This document shows positions 25,946 to 34,412 of a stretch of DNA of 64,000 nt, in pieces; within the stretch, counting starts at the first letter, position 1; each line of letters opens with the position of its first letter. This DNA comes from an uncultured Eubacteriales bacterium (GTDB taxonomy: Bacteria; Bacillota; Clostridia; Christensenellales; Aristaeellaceae). The notes beneath the pieces are model-generated. The model made no database searches. It had not been told where the DNA came from and saw nothing but the letters and a program-made list of their open reading frames with translations. The translations under genes were made by a program, and so were the position numbers. The stretch spans positions 1,409-65,408 of the forward strand of contig CACYTF010000003.1 of the NCBI GenBank assembly GCA_902777335.1, written 5' to 3'.

Positions 25946-27147
25946 ATGCGGTCGAGGGCCGCCTGGGCGCGGCGGAGGTCTTCGCGGGAGGCGGTGCGCT
26001 CGCCGTAGCGCACGGGCAGGTACAGCGCCCGGAGCTCGGCCATGGCTTCGGGGTCGGCCCTGTCGGCGTTCTCATGCTGGATCTGCAGCGTGTTCATGGT
26101 GGGCGCTACCCGGCCGCCGCGGGCGCGCAGCAGCATGAGCGCCCTGAGGTACTGCTTCCGCACGCCCGCCTCCGGCGTGCGGCGCAGGCCCCGCTGGCCG
26201 GGCTGGCGCGGCGCTTCCTCCTCCAGGGATTCCCGCTCGTCCGTGCCCGTGGGCAGCCCGGTCCGCGCCACCCGGCGGGACAGCGCCCGCAGCACCGCGA
26301 ATGTGACCAGCGCCAGCAGCAGTATGCCGGCGCCCTGCAGTATGTAGCGCACCGCGGGCGGCAGCGCCTGAACCTGGTGAATGGCGCCGGGCAGGTGGGG
26401 CCGGGAGACCTCGGGGAGGATCGGGACGGACAGCTCGTCCGCGCCGGTGGGATCCAGGTTGATGAACCGGGACAGCAGCCACATGCCGCCGTAGAGTATG
26501 AGCTGAACGACGTACATCACCAGCGCCAGCAGGTTGATGATCACGTTCTCCGCGAACCAGATCCCCGCGGCCCGGAGGGCGGCGACGATGGCCGGTTGGG
26601 ACAGCGCAAAGCCCGCGGCGCACACGGCGGCCACGCCCGTCAGATTCAGGATCCTGAAGCGCCGGGAGCGGGCGATGGCGTCGTCGTGGCGCAGCAGCCG
26701 CAGCAGCGCCATGTTCAGCGTGAAGTACATGAACAGGAAGGGCAGGCCCTTCTGCCAGGTGCGGGCCTGGATCAGGGCGGCGTACAGCAGCAGCGCGCCG
26801 GCGGCGATCAGGCTGTGGCGGAAGCGGTCCGCGGCGTAGTCGTAGTCCGGCGCGCGCCGGTTGTTGAACACGTACAGCGGAAGGTACGCCAGCATCGGCA
26901 GCGACGCCAGCCGTCCCGCCCCGTTCCCGGCGATCAGCAGGCAGGGGAGCGCCACGGCCACCGGGGCGTAGCGCCAGGCGCGCCGCTTGCCCCGGGCCAG
27001 CCGGTGGCTGAGCCAGCAGGCCGCCAGCAGCAGCGGCGGCACCCACATCAACGACGGCAGGCAGCCCCGCAGCAGCCCAAAGAACCCCAGCGCCGCGAAA
27101 TAGAGCATCACGTCGCAGAAGTATGGCAGCGCGTAGGCCAGGGACAT
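25930..27147 (-). CDS. membrane protein with DUF4129-like C-terminus
   Basis: 405 residues with about seven to eight predicted membrane helices (residues 1-300), then a soluble tail. The tail (VRKQYLRALMLL ... ADPEAMAELRALYLPVRYGE) has the DUF4129 pattern commonly encoded with MoxR and DUF58 genes, where it is sometimes fused to a transglutaminase; no transglutaminase triad is seen here. Third gene of the moxR operon, 49 bp after the DUF58 gene. The start at 27147 follows GGGAGG by 7 bases. Function unknown; probably assembly or folding of a cell-envelope complex together with its neighbours. Confidence 0.75.
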   Translation of the reverse strand: MSLAYALPYFCDVMLYFAALGFFGLLRGCLPSLMWVPPLLLAACWLSHRLARGKRRAWRYAPVAVALPCLLIAGNGAGRLASLPMLAYLPLYVFNNRRAPDYDYAADRFRHSLIAAGALLLYAALIQARTWQKGLPFLFMYFTLNMALLRLLRHDDAIARSRRFRILNLTGVAAVCAAGFALSQPAIVAALRAAGIWFAENVIINLLALVMYVVQLILYGGMWLLSRFINLDPTGADELSVPILPEVSRPHLPGAIHQVQALPPAVRYILQGAGILLLALVTFAVLRALSRRVARTGLPTGTDERESLEEEAPRQPGQRGLRRTPEAGVRKQYLRALMLLRARGGRVAPTMNTLQIQHENADRADPEAMAELRALYLPVRYGERTASREDLRRAQAALDRMKKAP

Positions 27148-27196
27148 GGCGAAGCCTCCCTTCCCGCTTTGGATGACCGGGATGGTTGCGGGGCGA

Positions 27197-28264
27197 TCAG
27201 CGGTCCGTATCCGCCGTGATCACCAGCGGTTCCTCCCCCGTCGCGTCGCGCAGGCGCTCGATGAGCTCGGCGTGCACGTCGTTGCGCACGGGGGTGATGA
27301 AGATGTGGCCGCGGCCCGGCGCGGCGCGGGACAGCGCCCGGTCGAACAGGTCGCTCAGCGTGTCCCGGAAGTCGTAGTCCGCCCGGCCCAGGCCCTCCAG
27401 CGCCGTCATCAGGTGCGCCCGGCCAAGCCCGTCGCCCACCTCGCCGAAGCCGTCCGGCGCGCCGAGGCAGCGCAGGTTCGTGATCAGCGCGTAGGGCGCG
27501 CGCATGTCCTCCAGCGCTTCGCACACGCTCCGGCAAAGCGACAGCGCCCGCTCCAGCATGGCCTGGCCGTAGTGGCCGAAGGTGAAGGTGTTCGCGTTCA
27601 GCATCACGGTGACGGTGCGCTCCACCGTGTAGTCCTGGCAGCGCACCGTCATGCGGTCCAGCCGCGCGGTCTGCTTCCAGGAGATCTGCTTCATGGGCTC
27701 CCGGCCGGTGTAGTCCCGATAGCCGAGGGTCAGCACCGGGTCCTCCATGATGAAGCGGTTCACAGAGCGCTCGCCCAGCCAGCCGCCCATCAGCCGGCGC
27801 AGGTCCTCCGGCGGGATGGGCGGGGGCAGTATCACCAGCTCGCGGCTCAGCGGCATGGACCGGGGCGCGGTGCCCAGGCCCATGAAGTCGCCGCCCTCCA
27901 GCGTCGCGCCGAGAAACAGGTAGCGCCCGCGCCGGGGCATGCTGAAATCGGTGCGTCGGGTCAGCCGCTGGCGGGGCATCATGTAGGCGGTGCCGCGCAG
28001 CAGCGCCCGCTGGTTTTTGATGTCCTCGGCGCGCAGGTCGCCCGCGGTGACCATGCCGTCGGGCACGTTCTCGTTCAGGCGGATGAAGGGCAGGAAGCGC
28101 CGCCGCCGGTTGGTGATGACGGTGATCATCTGCAGCGGCTCGTTTGCCTCCGCCACCGGCTTGGACAGGCGCAGGTCGTACTCCACGCCGTCCAGGCCCC
28201 GGCGCAGCGACCACAGCTCGCACCCGGCGATCACCGCCGCCAGCATCAGCAGAAACGGTATCAC
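27197..28264 (-). CDS. DUF58-domain protein
   Basis: 355 residues. Short N-terminal membrane helix, then a beta-rich region and the DUF58 signature (EDPVLTLGYRDYTGREPMKQISWKQTAR, key part GREPMKQISWKQTAR), followed by a von Willebrand A-like fold. DUF58 proteins are the usual partners of MoxR AAA ATPases. GTG start at 28264 overlaps the moxR stop (GTGA), showing translational coupling. The substrate complex is unknown. Confidence 0.88.
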   Translation of the reverse strand: MIPFLLMLAAVIAGCELWSLRRGLDGVEYDLRLSKPVAEANEPLQMITVITNRRRRFLPFIRLNENVPDGMVTAGDLRAEDIKNQRALLRGTAYMMPRQRLTRRTDFSMPRRGRYLFLGATLEGGDFMGLGTAPRSMPLSRELVILPPPIPPEDLRRLMGGWLGERSVNRFIMEDPVLTLGYRDYTGREPMKQISWKQTARLDRMTVRCQDYTVERTVTVMLNANTFTFGHYGQAMLERALSLCRSVCEALEDMRAPYALITNLRCLGAPDGFGEVGDGLGRAHLMTALEGLGRADYDFRDTLSDLFDRALSRAAPGRGHIFITPVRNDVHAELIERLRDATGEEPLVITADTDR

Positions 28265-29205
28265 GGCATTTCCTCGACGGGCACCGGCACGCGGTCCACC
28301 AGCGCCATCAGCCGCGCCTCGGCGTCCGCCCGCTTCAGCCCGGCCCCGGCGCACACCCGGTGGGCCAGCACCGCGGGCGCCATCCGGCGGATGTCCTCCG
28401 GAATGGCGAAGTCCCGCCCGGCCAGCGCCGCCGCGGCCTGCACCGAGCGGTACAGCGCGATGGCTCCGCGGGTGGACACGCCGCAGCCGAAGTCCGGGCC
28501 GCGGGTGCCCTCCACCAGGTCCATCAGATAGCCCGCCACCGCGTCGGAGACGTGCACCTGACGGCACTGATCGCGGACGAATTCGGCGTCCCGATCCGTG
28601 ACCACGGGATCGATGCCGGCGATGATGTCCACGGTGTCCTGCCGCCGCAGCACGGACAGCTCCTCGGCCCTTTGCATGTAGCCCAGCGACAGCCGCATGA
28701 AGAAGCGGTCCACCTGGGCCTCCGGCAGCGGGAACGTGCCGTAGGACTCCAGCGGGTTCTGGGTGGCCATCACCATGAAGCGCCCGCCCAGCGGGTGGGT
28801 GACGCCGTCCACGGTGATCTGCCGCTCCTGCATGGCCTCCAGCAGCGCGGCCTGGGTGCGGGGCGTGGCGCGGTTCACCTCGTCCGCCAGCACGATGTCG
28901 CTGAACAGCGGCCCGGGCCGGAAGCGGAACTCGCCCTCCTTCTGGCTGTAGAAGTTGATGCCCGTCAGGTCGGAGGGCTGCAGGTCCGGCGTGAACTGCA
29001 CCCGGCTGAAGCTGCCGCCGATGGCCTTCGCGAAGGCCCGCAGCAGCATGGTCTTGCCCGTGCCGGGCACGTCCTCCAGCAGCACGTGGCCGCCGCACAG
29101 GTGGCAGATCAGCACCATCTCGATCGCGTCGTCCTTGCCCACGATGGCCCGGGACACGGCCTGGACGACGCGGTTTCTGTATTCGACAACTCTGTTGAGA
29201 TCCAT
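28261..29205 (-). CDS. MoxR-family AAA ATPase
   Basis: 314 residues. Walker A in EDVPGTGKTMLLRAFA (about residue 45), Walker B in IVLADEVNRA, sensor 1 in MATQNP, and the C-terminal lid domain. MoxR ATPases act as chaperone-like regulators, inserting metals or folding client complexes with VWA/DUF58 proteins. First gene of the moxR-DUF58-DUF4129 operon. Start 29205 follows GGAGGTG by normal spacing; a frame extending to 29292 crosses the promoter. Confidence 0.93.
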   Translation of the reverse strand: MDLNRVVEYRNRVVQAVSRAIVGKDDAIEMVLICHLCGGHVLLEDVPGTGKTMLLRAFAKAIGGSFSRVQFTPDLQPSDLTGINFYSQKEGEFRFRPGPLFSDIVLADEVNRATPRTQAALLEAMQERQITVDGVTHPLGGRFMVMATQNPLESYGTFPLPEAQVDRFFMRLSLGYMQRAEELSVLRRQDTVDIIAGIDPVVTDRDAEFVRDQCRQVHVSDAVAGYLMDLVEGTRGPDFGCGVSTRGAIALYRSVQAAAALAGRDFAIPEDIRRMAPAVLAHRVCAGAGLKRADAEARLMALVDRVPVPVEEMP

Positions 29206-29238
29206 CGGCGCACCTCCGGAATGGTTAAATCTGTGCAT

Positions 29239-29268
29239 ATTATACAGTAAAGGCACGCCGTTGCGCAA
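29239..29268 (-). promoter_or_regulatory. promoter of the moxR operon
   Basis: On the minus strand TTGCGC (29263-29268), 18-bp spacer, TATAAT (29239-29244), 35 bp before the moxR start. Confidence 0.65.
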
Positions 29269-29297
29269 GAGGCGCGGCCCCGCGGCGGCCAAAATGC

Positions 29298-29326
29298 TTG
29301 TGGTATCGCCGTTTTTCTGCTATAAT
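29298..29326 (+). promoter_or_regulatory. promoter of the mrnC-rlmB-sigH block
   Basis: TTGTGG (29298-29303), 17-bp spacer, TATAAT (29321-29326) with a TGC extension just before it. Divergent from the moxR promoter, about 30 bp away. Confidence 0.7.
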
Positions 29327-29357
29327 GCAGGTATCTGTTATACGGGGAGATGTGCGC

Positions 29358-29774
29358 TTGCAGCCCGGAAAAGATGACGCGATGATATTTGACTTTGAAC
29401 ACGGCGCGCTGCCCGGCTCGCTGGAGCTGGCCTGGCTGGGGGATTCGCTGTACGACCTTTACGTGCGGGAGCGCCTGATCGCTGCCGGAGGCCGGGTGAA
29501 GGCGATGCACGGCCGGGCGATATCGCTGGTGTGCGCCCACGCCCAGAGCGAGGCCCTGGAGCGCATCCGGGACAAGCTGACCGAGGCCGAGCAGGACGTG
29601 GTGCGCCGCGCCCGCAACGCCCACCAGAGCCCGCCGAAGAACGCCGACATCGGCGAGTACCACCACGCCACCGCCCTGGAGGCGCTGATCGGCTGGCTGT
29701 ACGTCACCGGCCGCCGCGACAGGATGAACGAGGTGCTGGGGATGGCGGTGCCGGAGTTGGGGAGTAGGGAGTAG
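29358..29774 (+). CDS. mrnC: Mini-ribonuclease III
   Basis: About 138 residues. Single RNase III catalytic domain without a dsRNA-binding domain: LAWLGDSLYDLYVRERL carries the catalytic Asp region, and EYHHATALEALIGWLYVTGR the second acidic motif. Mini-III trims 23S rRNA ends in Bacillota. The neighbouring rlmB and sigH reproduce the conserved order seen in Bacillus. Start is ambiguous: TTG 29358 lies 8 bases after GGGGAG, while ATG 29382 has a weaker site. The C-terminus runs directly into a simple-sequence repeat. Confidence 0.85.
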   Translation: MQPGKDDAMIFDFEHGALPGSLELAWLGDSLYDLYVRERLIAAGGRVKAMHGRAISLVCAHAQSEALERIRDKLTEAEQDVVRRARNAHQSPPKNADIGEYHHATALEALIGWLYVTGRRDRMNEVLGMAVPELGSRE

Positions 29775-29886
29775 GGAGTAGGGAACAGGGTACAGGGAAC
29801 AGGGTACAGGGAACAGGGTACAGGGAACAGGGAACAGGGTACAGGGAACAGGGAACAGGGTACAGGCAATAGGCAGTAGGCAATAG
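29761..29886. repeat. tandem simple-sequence repeat GGGAACA/GGGTACA
   Basis: About 120 bp of heptamer-like units (GGGAACA, GGGTACA, then GGCAATA, GGCAGTA) between mrnC and rlmB. Related purine-rich units recur at 37562-37640 and 50743-50766, and pyrimidine-rich counterparts at 30090-30140 and 41085-41118. Confidence 0.9.
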
Positions 29887-29896
29887 GAGAATTATA

Positions 29897-30949
29897 ATGG
29901 GCAATGACAATGAGCGGCGGAGGTCTTATTCCGGCAATCGGACGCAGGGCGCGGGACGGCGCGTGTATCCGGGCGCCGCGGGCAACGCCCCCCGCGTGGG
30001 AAAAATCGAAAAGAATGTCCCCCGGGCGCAGCAGGTGGACGCGGACGGAGAGCATTATGAGCACGAAGCGTCGGTCCATACCGGCAACGCCTCTCTTCAC
30101 TCTTCACTCTCCACTCTCCACTCTCAACACCCCCCTCTCCACCGCGGTTCGGCCTACCGCGCGCCCACTGGGCCGCGGCAGTACAAGCGGGAGGCCGGGG
30201 AGGCCGGGGAAGGCCTGCCGGAGGACGGCAGCGTGCTGGCGGGGCGCAACCCGATCCGCGAGGCGCTGAAGGCCGGGCGGCCGGTGGAGAAGCTGCTGGT
30301 GGCCGCGGGCGAGCTGTCCGGGGCGGCCCAGGAGATCGTGGGCATGGCCCGGCAGGCCGGCGCGGTGGTGCAGCAGGTGGACAGGGCGCGGCTGGACCAG
30401 CTGTATCCGGCCCACCAGGGCATGCTGGCCTATGTGGCGGCGGTGCCCTATGTTCAGGTGGAGGACATGCTGGCGGCGGCGGCGGCGAAGGGGGAGGCCC
30501 CCTTCCTGGTGCTGCTGGACGGCATCACCGACCCCCACAACCTGGGCGCGATCGTGCGCTCGGCGGAGTGCGCCGGGGCCCACGGCGTGGTGATCCCGGA
30601 GCGCCGGGCGGCGGGGCTGACGCCCGCGGCGGCCAAGGCGGCGGCCGGGGCGCTGAACCACATGCCGGTGGCGCGGGTGAAGAACCTGAACCGGGTCATC
30701 GACGAGCTGAAGGCAAATAACGTCTGGGTCATCGGCACGGCCATGGACGGCGAGGACGCCCTGGAGGCCGACCTGTCCGGCCCCGTGGCGCTGGTGATCG
30801 GCTCGGAGGGCGAGGGCGTCGCGCGGCTGACGCTGGAAAAGTGCGACCGCACGGTGTCGCTGCCGATGATGGGCAGCATCGAATCGCTGAACGCCTCCGT
30901 GGCGGCGGGCATCCTGATGTATCAGGTCGTCCGCGCCCGGCGCGGATAG
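29897..30949 (+). CDS. rlmB: 23S rRNA guanosine-2'-O-methyltransferase, TrmH/RlmB family
   Basis: 350 residues. Residues from about 112 form a SpoU/TrmH methyltransferase: substrate-binding domain (VLAGRNPIREALK), then the knotted SAM-binding fold with LDGITDPHNLGAIVRSAE, IGSEGEGV and PMMGSIESLNASVAAGI, the three family motifs. The first 110 residues are low-complexity and basic; part of them (SLHSSLSTLHSQHPPLH) is translated from a simple-sequence repeat at about 30090-30140. The AGGAGA site before ATG 29897 supports this long form, but the extra N-terminus may be dispensable. Modifies the peptidyl-transferase region of 23S rRNA. Confidence 0.9.
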   Translation: MGNDNERRRSYSGNRTQGAGRRVYPGAAGNAPRVGKIEKNVPRAQQVDADGEHYEHEASVHTGNASLHSSLSTLHSQHPPLHRGSAYRAPTGPRQYKREAGEAGEGLPEDGSVLAGRNPIREALKAGRPVEKLLVAAGELSGAAQEIVGMARQAGAVVQQVDRARLDQLYPAHQGMLAYVAAVPYVQVEDMLAAAAAKGEAPFLVLLDGITDPHNLGAIVRSAECAGAHGVVIPERRAAGLTPAAAKAAAGALNHMPVARVKNLNRVIDELKANNVWVIGTAMDGEDALEADLSGPVALVIGSEGEGVARLTLEKCDRTVSLPMMGSIESLNASVAAGILMYQVVRARRG

Positions 30950-30996
30950 CGCGGCGGGAGGATACGCGAACAGAAAAGGGCAGATCGGGGGATACG

Positions 30997-31617
30997 ATGT
31001 ATACGAACCAGGATTTTGAGGGCATGACGGACGAGCAGATCGTGCTGCTGGCCCAGGAATCGGACGGCGCGGCGCTGGAGTACCTGCTGAACAAGTACAA
31101 GAACTTCGTTCGGACGAAGGCGCGCAGCTATTTCCTGATCGGCGCGGACCACGAGGACATCGTGCAGGAGGGCATGATCGGCCTGTACAAGGCGATCCGC
31201 GACTATCGCGCGGAGCGGCTCTCCTCGTTCCGGGCCTTTGCGGAGCTGTGCGTCACCCGGCAGATCATCACCGCCATCAAGACCGCCACCCGCCAGAAGC
31301 ACATACCGCTGAACAGCTACATCTCGCTGAACCGTCCGATCTACGAGGAGGACTCGGAGCGCACGCTGCTGGACGTGATCACCGAGGAGAGCCGGTCCAA
31401 CCCGGAGGACATGATCATCGACCGGGAGGACCTGACCCAGATCGAGGGCAGGATCGGCCAGATGCTGTCGGACCTGGAGAAGGAAGTGCTGGTGCGCTAC
31501 ATGGACGGCAAGAGCTATGTGGAGATCGCCGGGGAGATGCACCGCCACGTGAAGAGCATCGACAACGCCCTGCAGCGCATCAAGCGCAAGCTGCTCAAAT
31601 ATCTGGAGGAGAAATAA
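30997..31617 (+). CDS. sigH: RNA polymerase sigma factor SigH
   Basis: 206 residues. Sigma-70 regions 2 (YKNFVRTKARSYFLIGADHEDIVQEG region; key part DHEDIVQEGMIGLYKAI) and 4 (YMDGKSYVEIAGEMHRHVKS). NRPIYEEDSERTLLDVI between them is typical of SigH, which directs stationary-phase and early sporulation genes. It follows rlmB as in Bacillus. GGGGG site ahead of ATG 30997. Implies that the organism has, or descends from a lineage with, a sporulation programme. Confidence 0.92.
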   Translation: MYTNQDFEGMTDEQIVLLAQESDGAALEYLLNKYKNFVRTKARSYFLIGADHEDIVQEGMIGLYKAIRDYRAERLSSFRAFAELCVTRQIITAIKTATRQKHIPLNSYISLNRPIYEEDSERTLLDVITEESRSNPEDMIIDREDLTQIEGRIGQMLSDLEKEVLVRYMDGKSYVEIAGEMHRHVKSIDNALQRIKRKLLKYLEEK

Positions 31618-31629
31618 CAAACGGCGCCT

Positions 31630-32283
31630 ATGCGAAAATTCATTGAGAAGAACCGATACGAGATCCTGCTGGTGGTCCAGGCGGCCATCGTCAACACACT
31701 TGCGTATTACGGCGGCAAGCTGCTCTCCCGGAACCTGCCCCATCGCTGCTTCGCCACGGGGCTGGACGCCGCGATCCCCGTGCTGCCCTGGACGATACTG
31801 ATCTACTTCGGCGGGGTGCTGTTCTGGATCGTCAATTACTTCATCGGCGCCGGGAACCGGAAGGGCGGCCACAGCCCGATGATCGCGGCGCACGTGCTCG
31901 GCGAGGCGGTGTGCTTTCTGTTTTTCGTAGGCCTGCCCACCACGATGGCGCGGCCCGAGGTCACCGGCACCGGGCTGTGCGACTGGATACTGCGGCTGAC
32001 CTACCGGCTGGACGCGGCGGACAACCTGCTGCCGTCCATACACTGCTTCGAGAGCTGGCTCTGCTGGATCGAGGCCCGGAAGAACCCGCGCGTCCCGCGG
32101 TGGTACAGGTGGGTCTCCCTGGCCATCGCGGCCGCGATTTGCGTTTCCACGCTCACCGTGAAGCAGCACGTGCTGGCGGACGTCGCCGCGGGCATACTGC
32201 TGGCGGAGGTCTGCTACCTGGGCGCGGAGCGGTTCTTCCGCGCGCGGGCGGCCGGCAAACAGCGGGCATCCGGGCCCGCTTGA
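31630..32283 (+). CDS. PAP2-superfamily membrane protein
   Basis: 217 residues, about five or six membrane helices. LLPSIHCFESWL matches the PSxH motif, and STLTVKQHVLADVAAG the SRxxxxxHxxxD motif in a variant form with Thr/Val before the conserved His and Asp. This is the pattern of inositol-phosphotransferase or lipid phosphatase-like proteins in the PAP2 superfamily. Substrate unknown. Starts 12 bp after sigH and is probably cotranscribed. Confidence 0.75.
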   Translation: MRKFIEKNRYEILLVVQAAIVNTLAYYGGKLLSRNLPHRCFATGLDAAIPVLPWTILIYFGGVLFWIVNYFIGAGNRKGGHSPMIAAHVLGEAVCFLFFVGLPTTMARPEVTGTGLCDWILRLTYRLDAADNLLPSIHCFESWLCWIEARKNPRVPRWYRWVSLAIAAAICVSTLTVKQHVLADVAAGILLAEVCYLGAERFFRARAAGKQRASGPA

Positions 32284-32355
32284 CCTACGACAATCCCCTC
32301 CCGGGGACGCGATATTTGTACCATCAATCCCAAAGGATACAAGGAGGCTTCATCC

Positions 32356-33639
32356 ATGCGCAATCGAGGCATCGGCACGTCCTGCGTGCAGGGCGGCTAC
32401 ACGCCGGGCAACGGCGAACCCCGTCAGATTCCGATCGTCCAGTCCACCACCTTCAAGTACGATACCAGCGAGGACATGGGCAAGCTGTTCGACCTGGAGG
32501 CCAGCGGCTATTTCTATACCCGCCTGCAGAACCCCACCAACGACTACGTGGCGGCGAAGATCTGCGAGCTGGAGGGCGGCACCGCCGCGATGCTCACCTC
32601 CTCCGGCCAGGCGGCCAACTTCTTCGCGGTGTTCAACATCGCCTCCAGCGGGGACCACGTGGTGTCCGCCTCGACGATCTACGGCGGCACGTTCAACCTG
32701 TTCTCGGTGACGATGGCGAAGATGGGCATCGAGTTCACGTTCGTGTCCCCCGACTGCACCGACGAGGAGCTGGAAGCCGCCTTCCGGCCCAACACGAAGG
32801 CCGTGTTCGGCGAGACCATCGCCAACCCGGCGCTGACGGTGCTGGACATCGGCCAGTTCGCCCGCGCGGCCCACGCCCACGGCGTGCCGCTGATCATCGA
32901 CAACACCTTTGCCACGCCCGTCAACTGCCGGCCCTTCGAGTGGGGCGCGGACATCGTGACCCACTCCACCACCAAGTACATGGACGGCCACGGCGTGGGC
33001 GTCGGCGGCGCCATCGTGGACGGCGGCAGGTTCGACTGGATGGCCCACGCGGACAAATACCCCGGGCTGTGCACGCCGGACGAGAGCTACCACGGCATCA
33101 CCTACGCCGAGAAGTTCGGCATGGGCGGCGCGTTCATCACCAAGTGCACCGCCCAGCTGATGCGGGATTTCGGGTCGATCCAGTCGCCCCAGAACGCCTT
33201 CTACCTGAACCTGGGCCTGGAGAGCCTGCACGTGCGCATGAAGCGCCACTGCGAGAACGGCCAGGCCGTAGCCGAGTATCTGCACGGGCACGAGAAGGTC
33301 AGCGCCGTCAGCTACTGCGGCCTGCCGGACAGCCCCTATCACGCCCGGGCGCAAAAGTACCTGCCCAACGGCTCCTGCGGCGTGGTCAGCTTTGAATTGA
33401 AGGGCGGCCGCGAGGCGGCCAGCCGGTTCATGAAGGCGTTGAAGCTGTGCGCCATCGAGACCCACGTGGCCGACGCCCGCAGCTGCTGCCTGAACCCCGC
33501 CAGCAGCACCCACCGCCAGATGACCGACGAGCAGCTGAAGGCCGCCGGCGTGCCCGCCGGCCTGATCCGCGTCAGCTGCGGCCTGGAGGACGCCGCCGAC
33601 CTGATCGCCGACATCGCCCAGGCGCTGGAGCAGGCGTAA
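32356..33639 (+). CDS. O-acetylhomoserine sulfhydrylase-like PLP enzyme
   Basis: 427 residues, Cys/Met metabolism PLP family. YTRLQNPTNDYVAAKICELEGG-type segment (YTRLQNPTND), SSGQAANFF, the aspartate in IIDNTFATP and the PLP lysine in THSTTKYMDGHG. The overall length and the long C-terminal domain fit MetY-type O-acetylhomoserine (thiol)-lyases, which make homocysteine directly from sulfide. Other members of the family (cystathionine lyases) are shorter. Good AAGGAGG site. First of a tight run with the TPR, DUF4037 and GH3 genes. Confidence 0.88.
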   Translation: MRNRGIGTSCVQGGYTPGNGEPRQIPIVQSTTFKYDTSEDMGKLFDLEASGYFYTRLQNPTNDYVAAKICELEGGTAAMLTSSGQAANFFAVFNIASSGDHVVSASTIYGGTFNLFSVTMAKMGIEFTFVSPDCTDEELEAAFRPNTKAVFGETIANPALTVLDIGQFARAAHAHGVPLIIDNTFATPVNCRPFEWGADIVTHSTTKYMDGHGVGVGGAIVDGGRFDWMAHADKYPGLCTPDESYHGITYAEKFGMGGAFITKCTAQLMRDFGSIQSPQNAFYLNLGLESLHVRMKRHCENGQAVAEYLHGHEKVSAVSYCGLPDSPYHARAQKYLPNGSCGVVSFELKGGREAASRFMKALKLCAIETHVADARSCCLNPASSTHRQMTDEQLKAAGVPAGLIRVSCGLEDAADLIADIAQALEQA

Positions 33640-33641
33640 GG

Positions 33642-34412
33642 ATGGATTTCCCTGACCGCGTCCGCCCGATTCCCCAGCGGCGGGTCGTCGAGAAGCTGGA
33701 CGAATACATGAGCCGACGGGACTATGCCGGGGCCGAGCGGCACCTGCTGTACTGGCTGCAGGAGGCCCGGCTGGGGGGCGATCTGCGGGGCGAGCTGATG
33801 CTTCGAAACGAGCTGGTGGGCCACTACCGCAAGACCGGGGATCGGGAGAAGGCGCTGGAGAGCGCCGAAGCGGCGCTGGCGCTCATTGACCGGCTGGACT
33901 TCGGCGGCACGATCAGCGCCGCGACTACCTTTGTGAACGCCGCCACGGCCATGTCGGCCTTCGGCGAACACGAGCGGGCGCTTTCGCTGTTTGAAAAGGC
34001 GCGGCCCATCTACGAGTCCGCGGCGGCCGCCGAGCCGCAGCTGCTGGGCGGGCTGTACAACAACATGGCGCTGACCTGCGCGGCGCTGGGCCGCTGGGAC
34101 GAGGCCCAGGCGCTGTACGACAGGGCCGTGGCGCAGATGGAAAAGGTTCCCGGCGGCGCGCTGGAGATCGCCATCACGTGCCTGAACCGGGCGGACCTGC
34201 TGGCGGCGCGGGACGGCATGGAGGCGGCGGAGCCCGCCGTATTCGACCTCTGCGAGCGGGCGGTGGCGCTGCTGGACGGGCCGGAGCTGGTCCACGACGG
34301 CTACTATGCCTTTGTGTGCGAGAAGTGCGCCCCCACGCTGGACTACTACGGCTGGTTTGACGACGCCCGCCGGCTGAGGGAGGAGGCGCGGCGCATCTAT
34401 GAAGGGGCTTGA
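33642..34412 (+). CDS. tetratricopeptide-repeat protein
   Basis: 256 residues of helical repeats, including ALESAEAALALIDRL, YNNMALTCAALGRWDEAQAL and ITCLNRADLLAA, which fit TPR hairpins. No signal peptide, so cytoplasmic. It starts 2 bp after the MetY-like gene and overlaps the DUF4037 gene by 14 bp. TPR proteins of this size are usually found beside DUF4037 genes as a small conserved pair; the joint role is unknown. Confidence 0.8.
   Translation: MDFPDRVRPIPQRRVVEKLDEYMSRRDYAGAERHLLYWLQEARLGGDLRGELMLRNELVGHYRKTGDREKALESAEAALALIDRLDFGGTISAATTFVNAATAMSAFGEHERALSLFEKARPIYESAAAAEPQLLGGLYNNMALTCAALGRWDEAQALYDRAVAQMEKVPGGALEIAITCLNRADLLAARDGMEAAEPAVFDLCERAVALLDGPELVHDGYYAFVCEKCAPTLDYYGWFDDARRLREEARRIYEGA

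Noticed and set aside
29761..29886. The GGGAACA/GGGTACA tract as a CRISPR array
   Set aside because: No unique spacers and units of only 7 bases; it is a simple tandem repeat.
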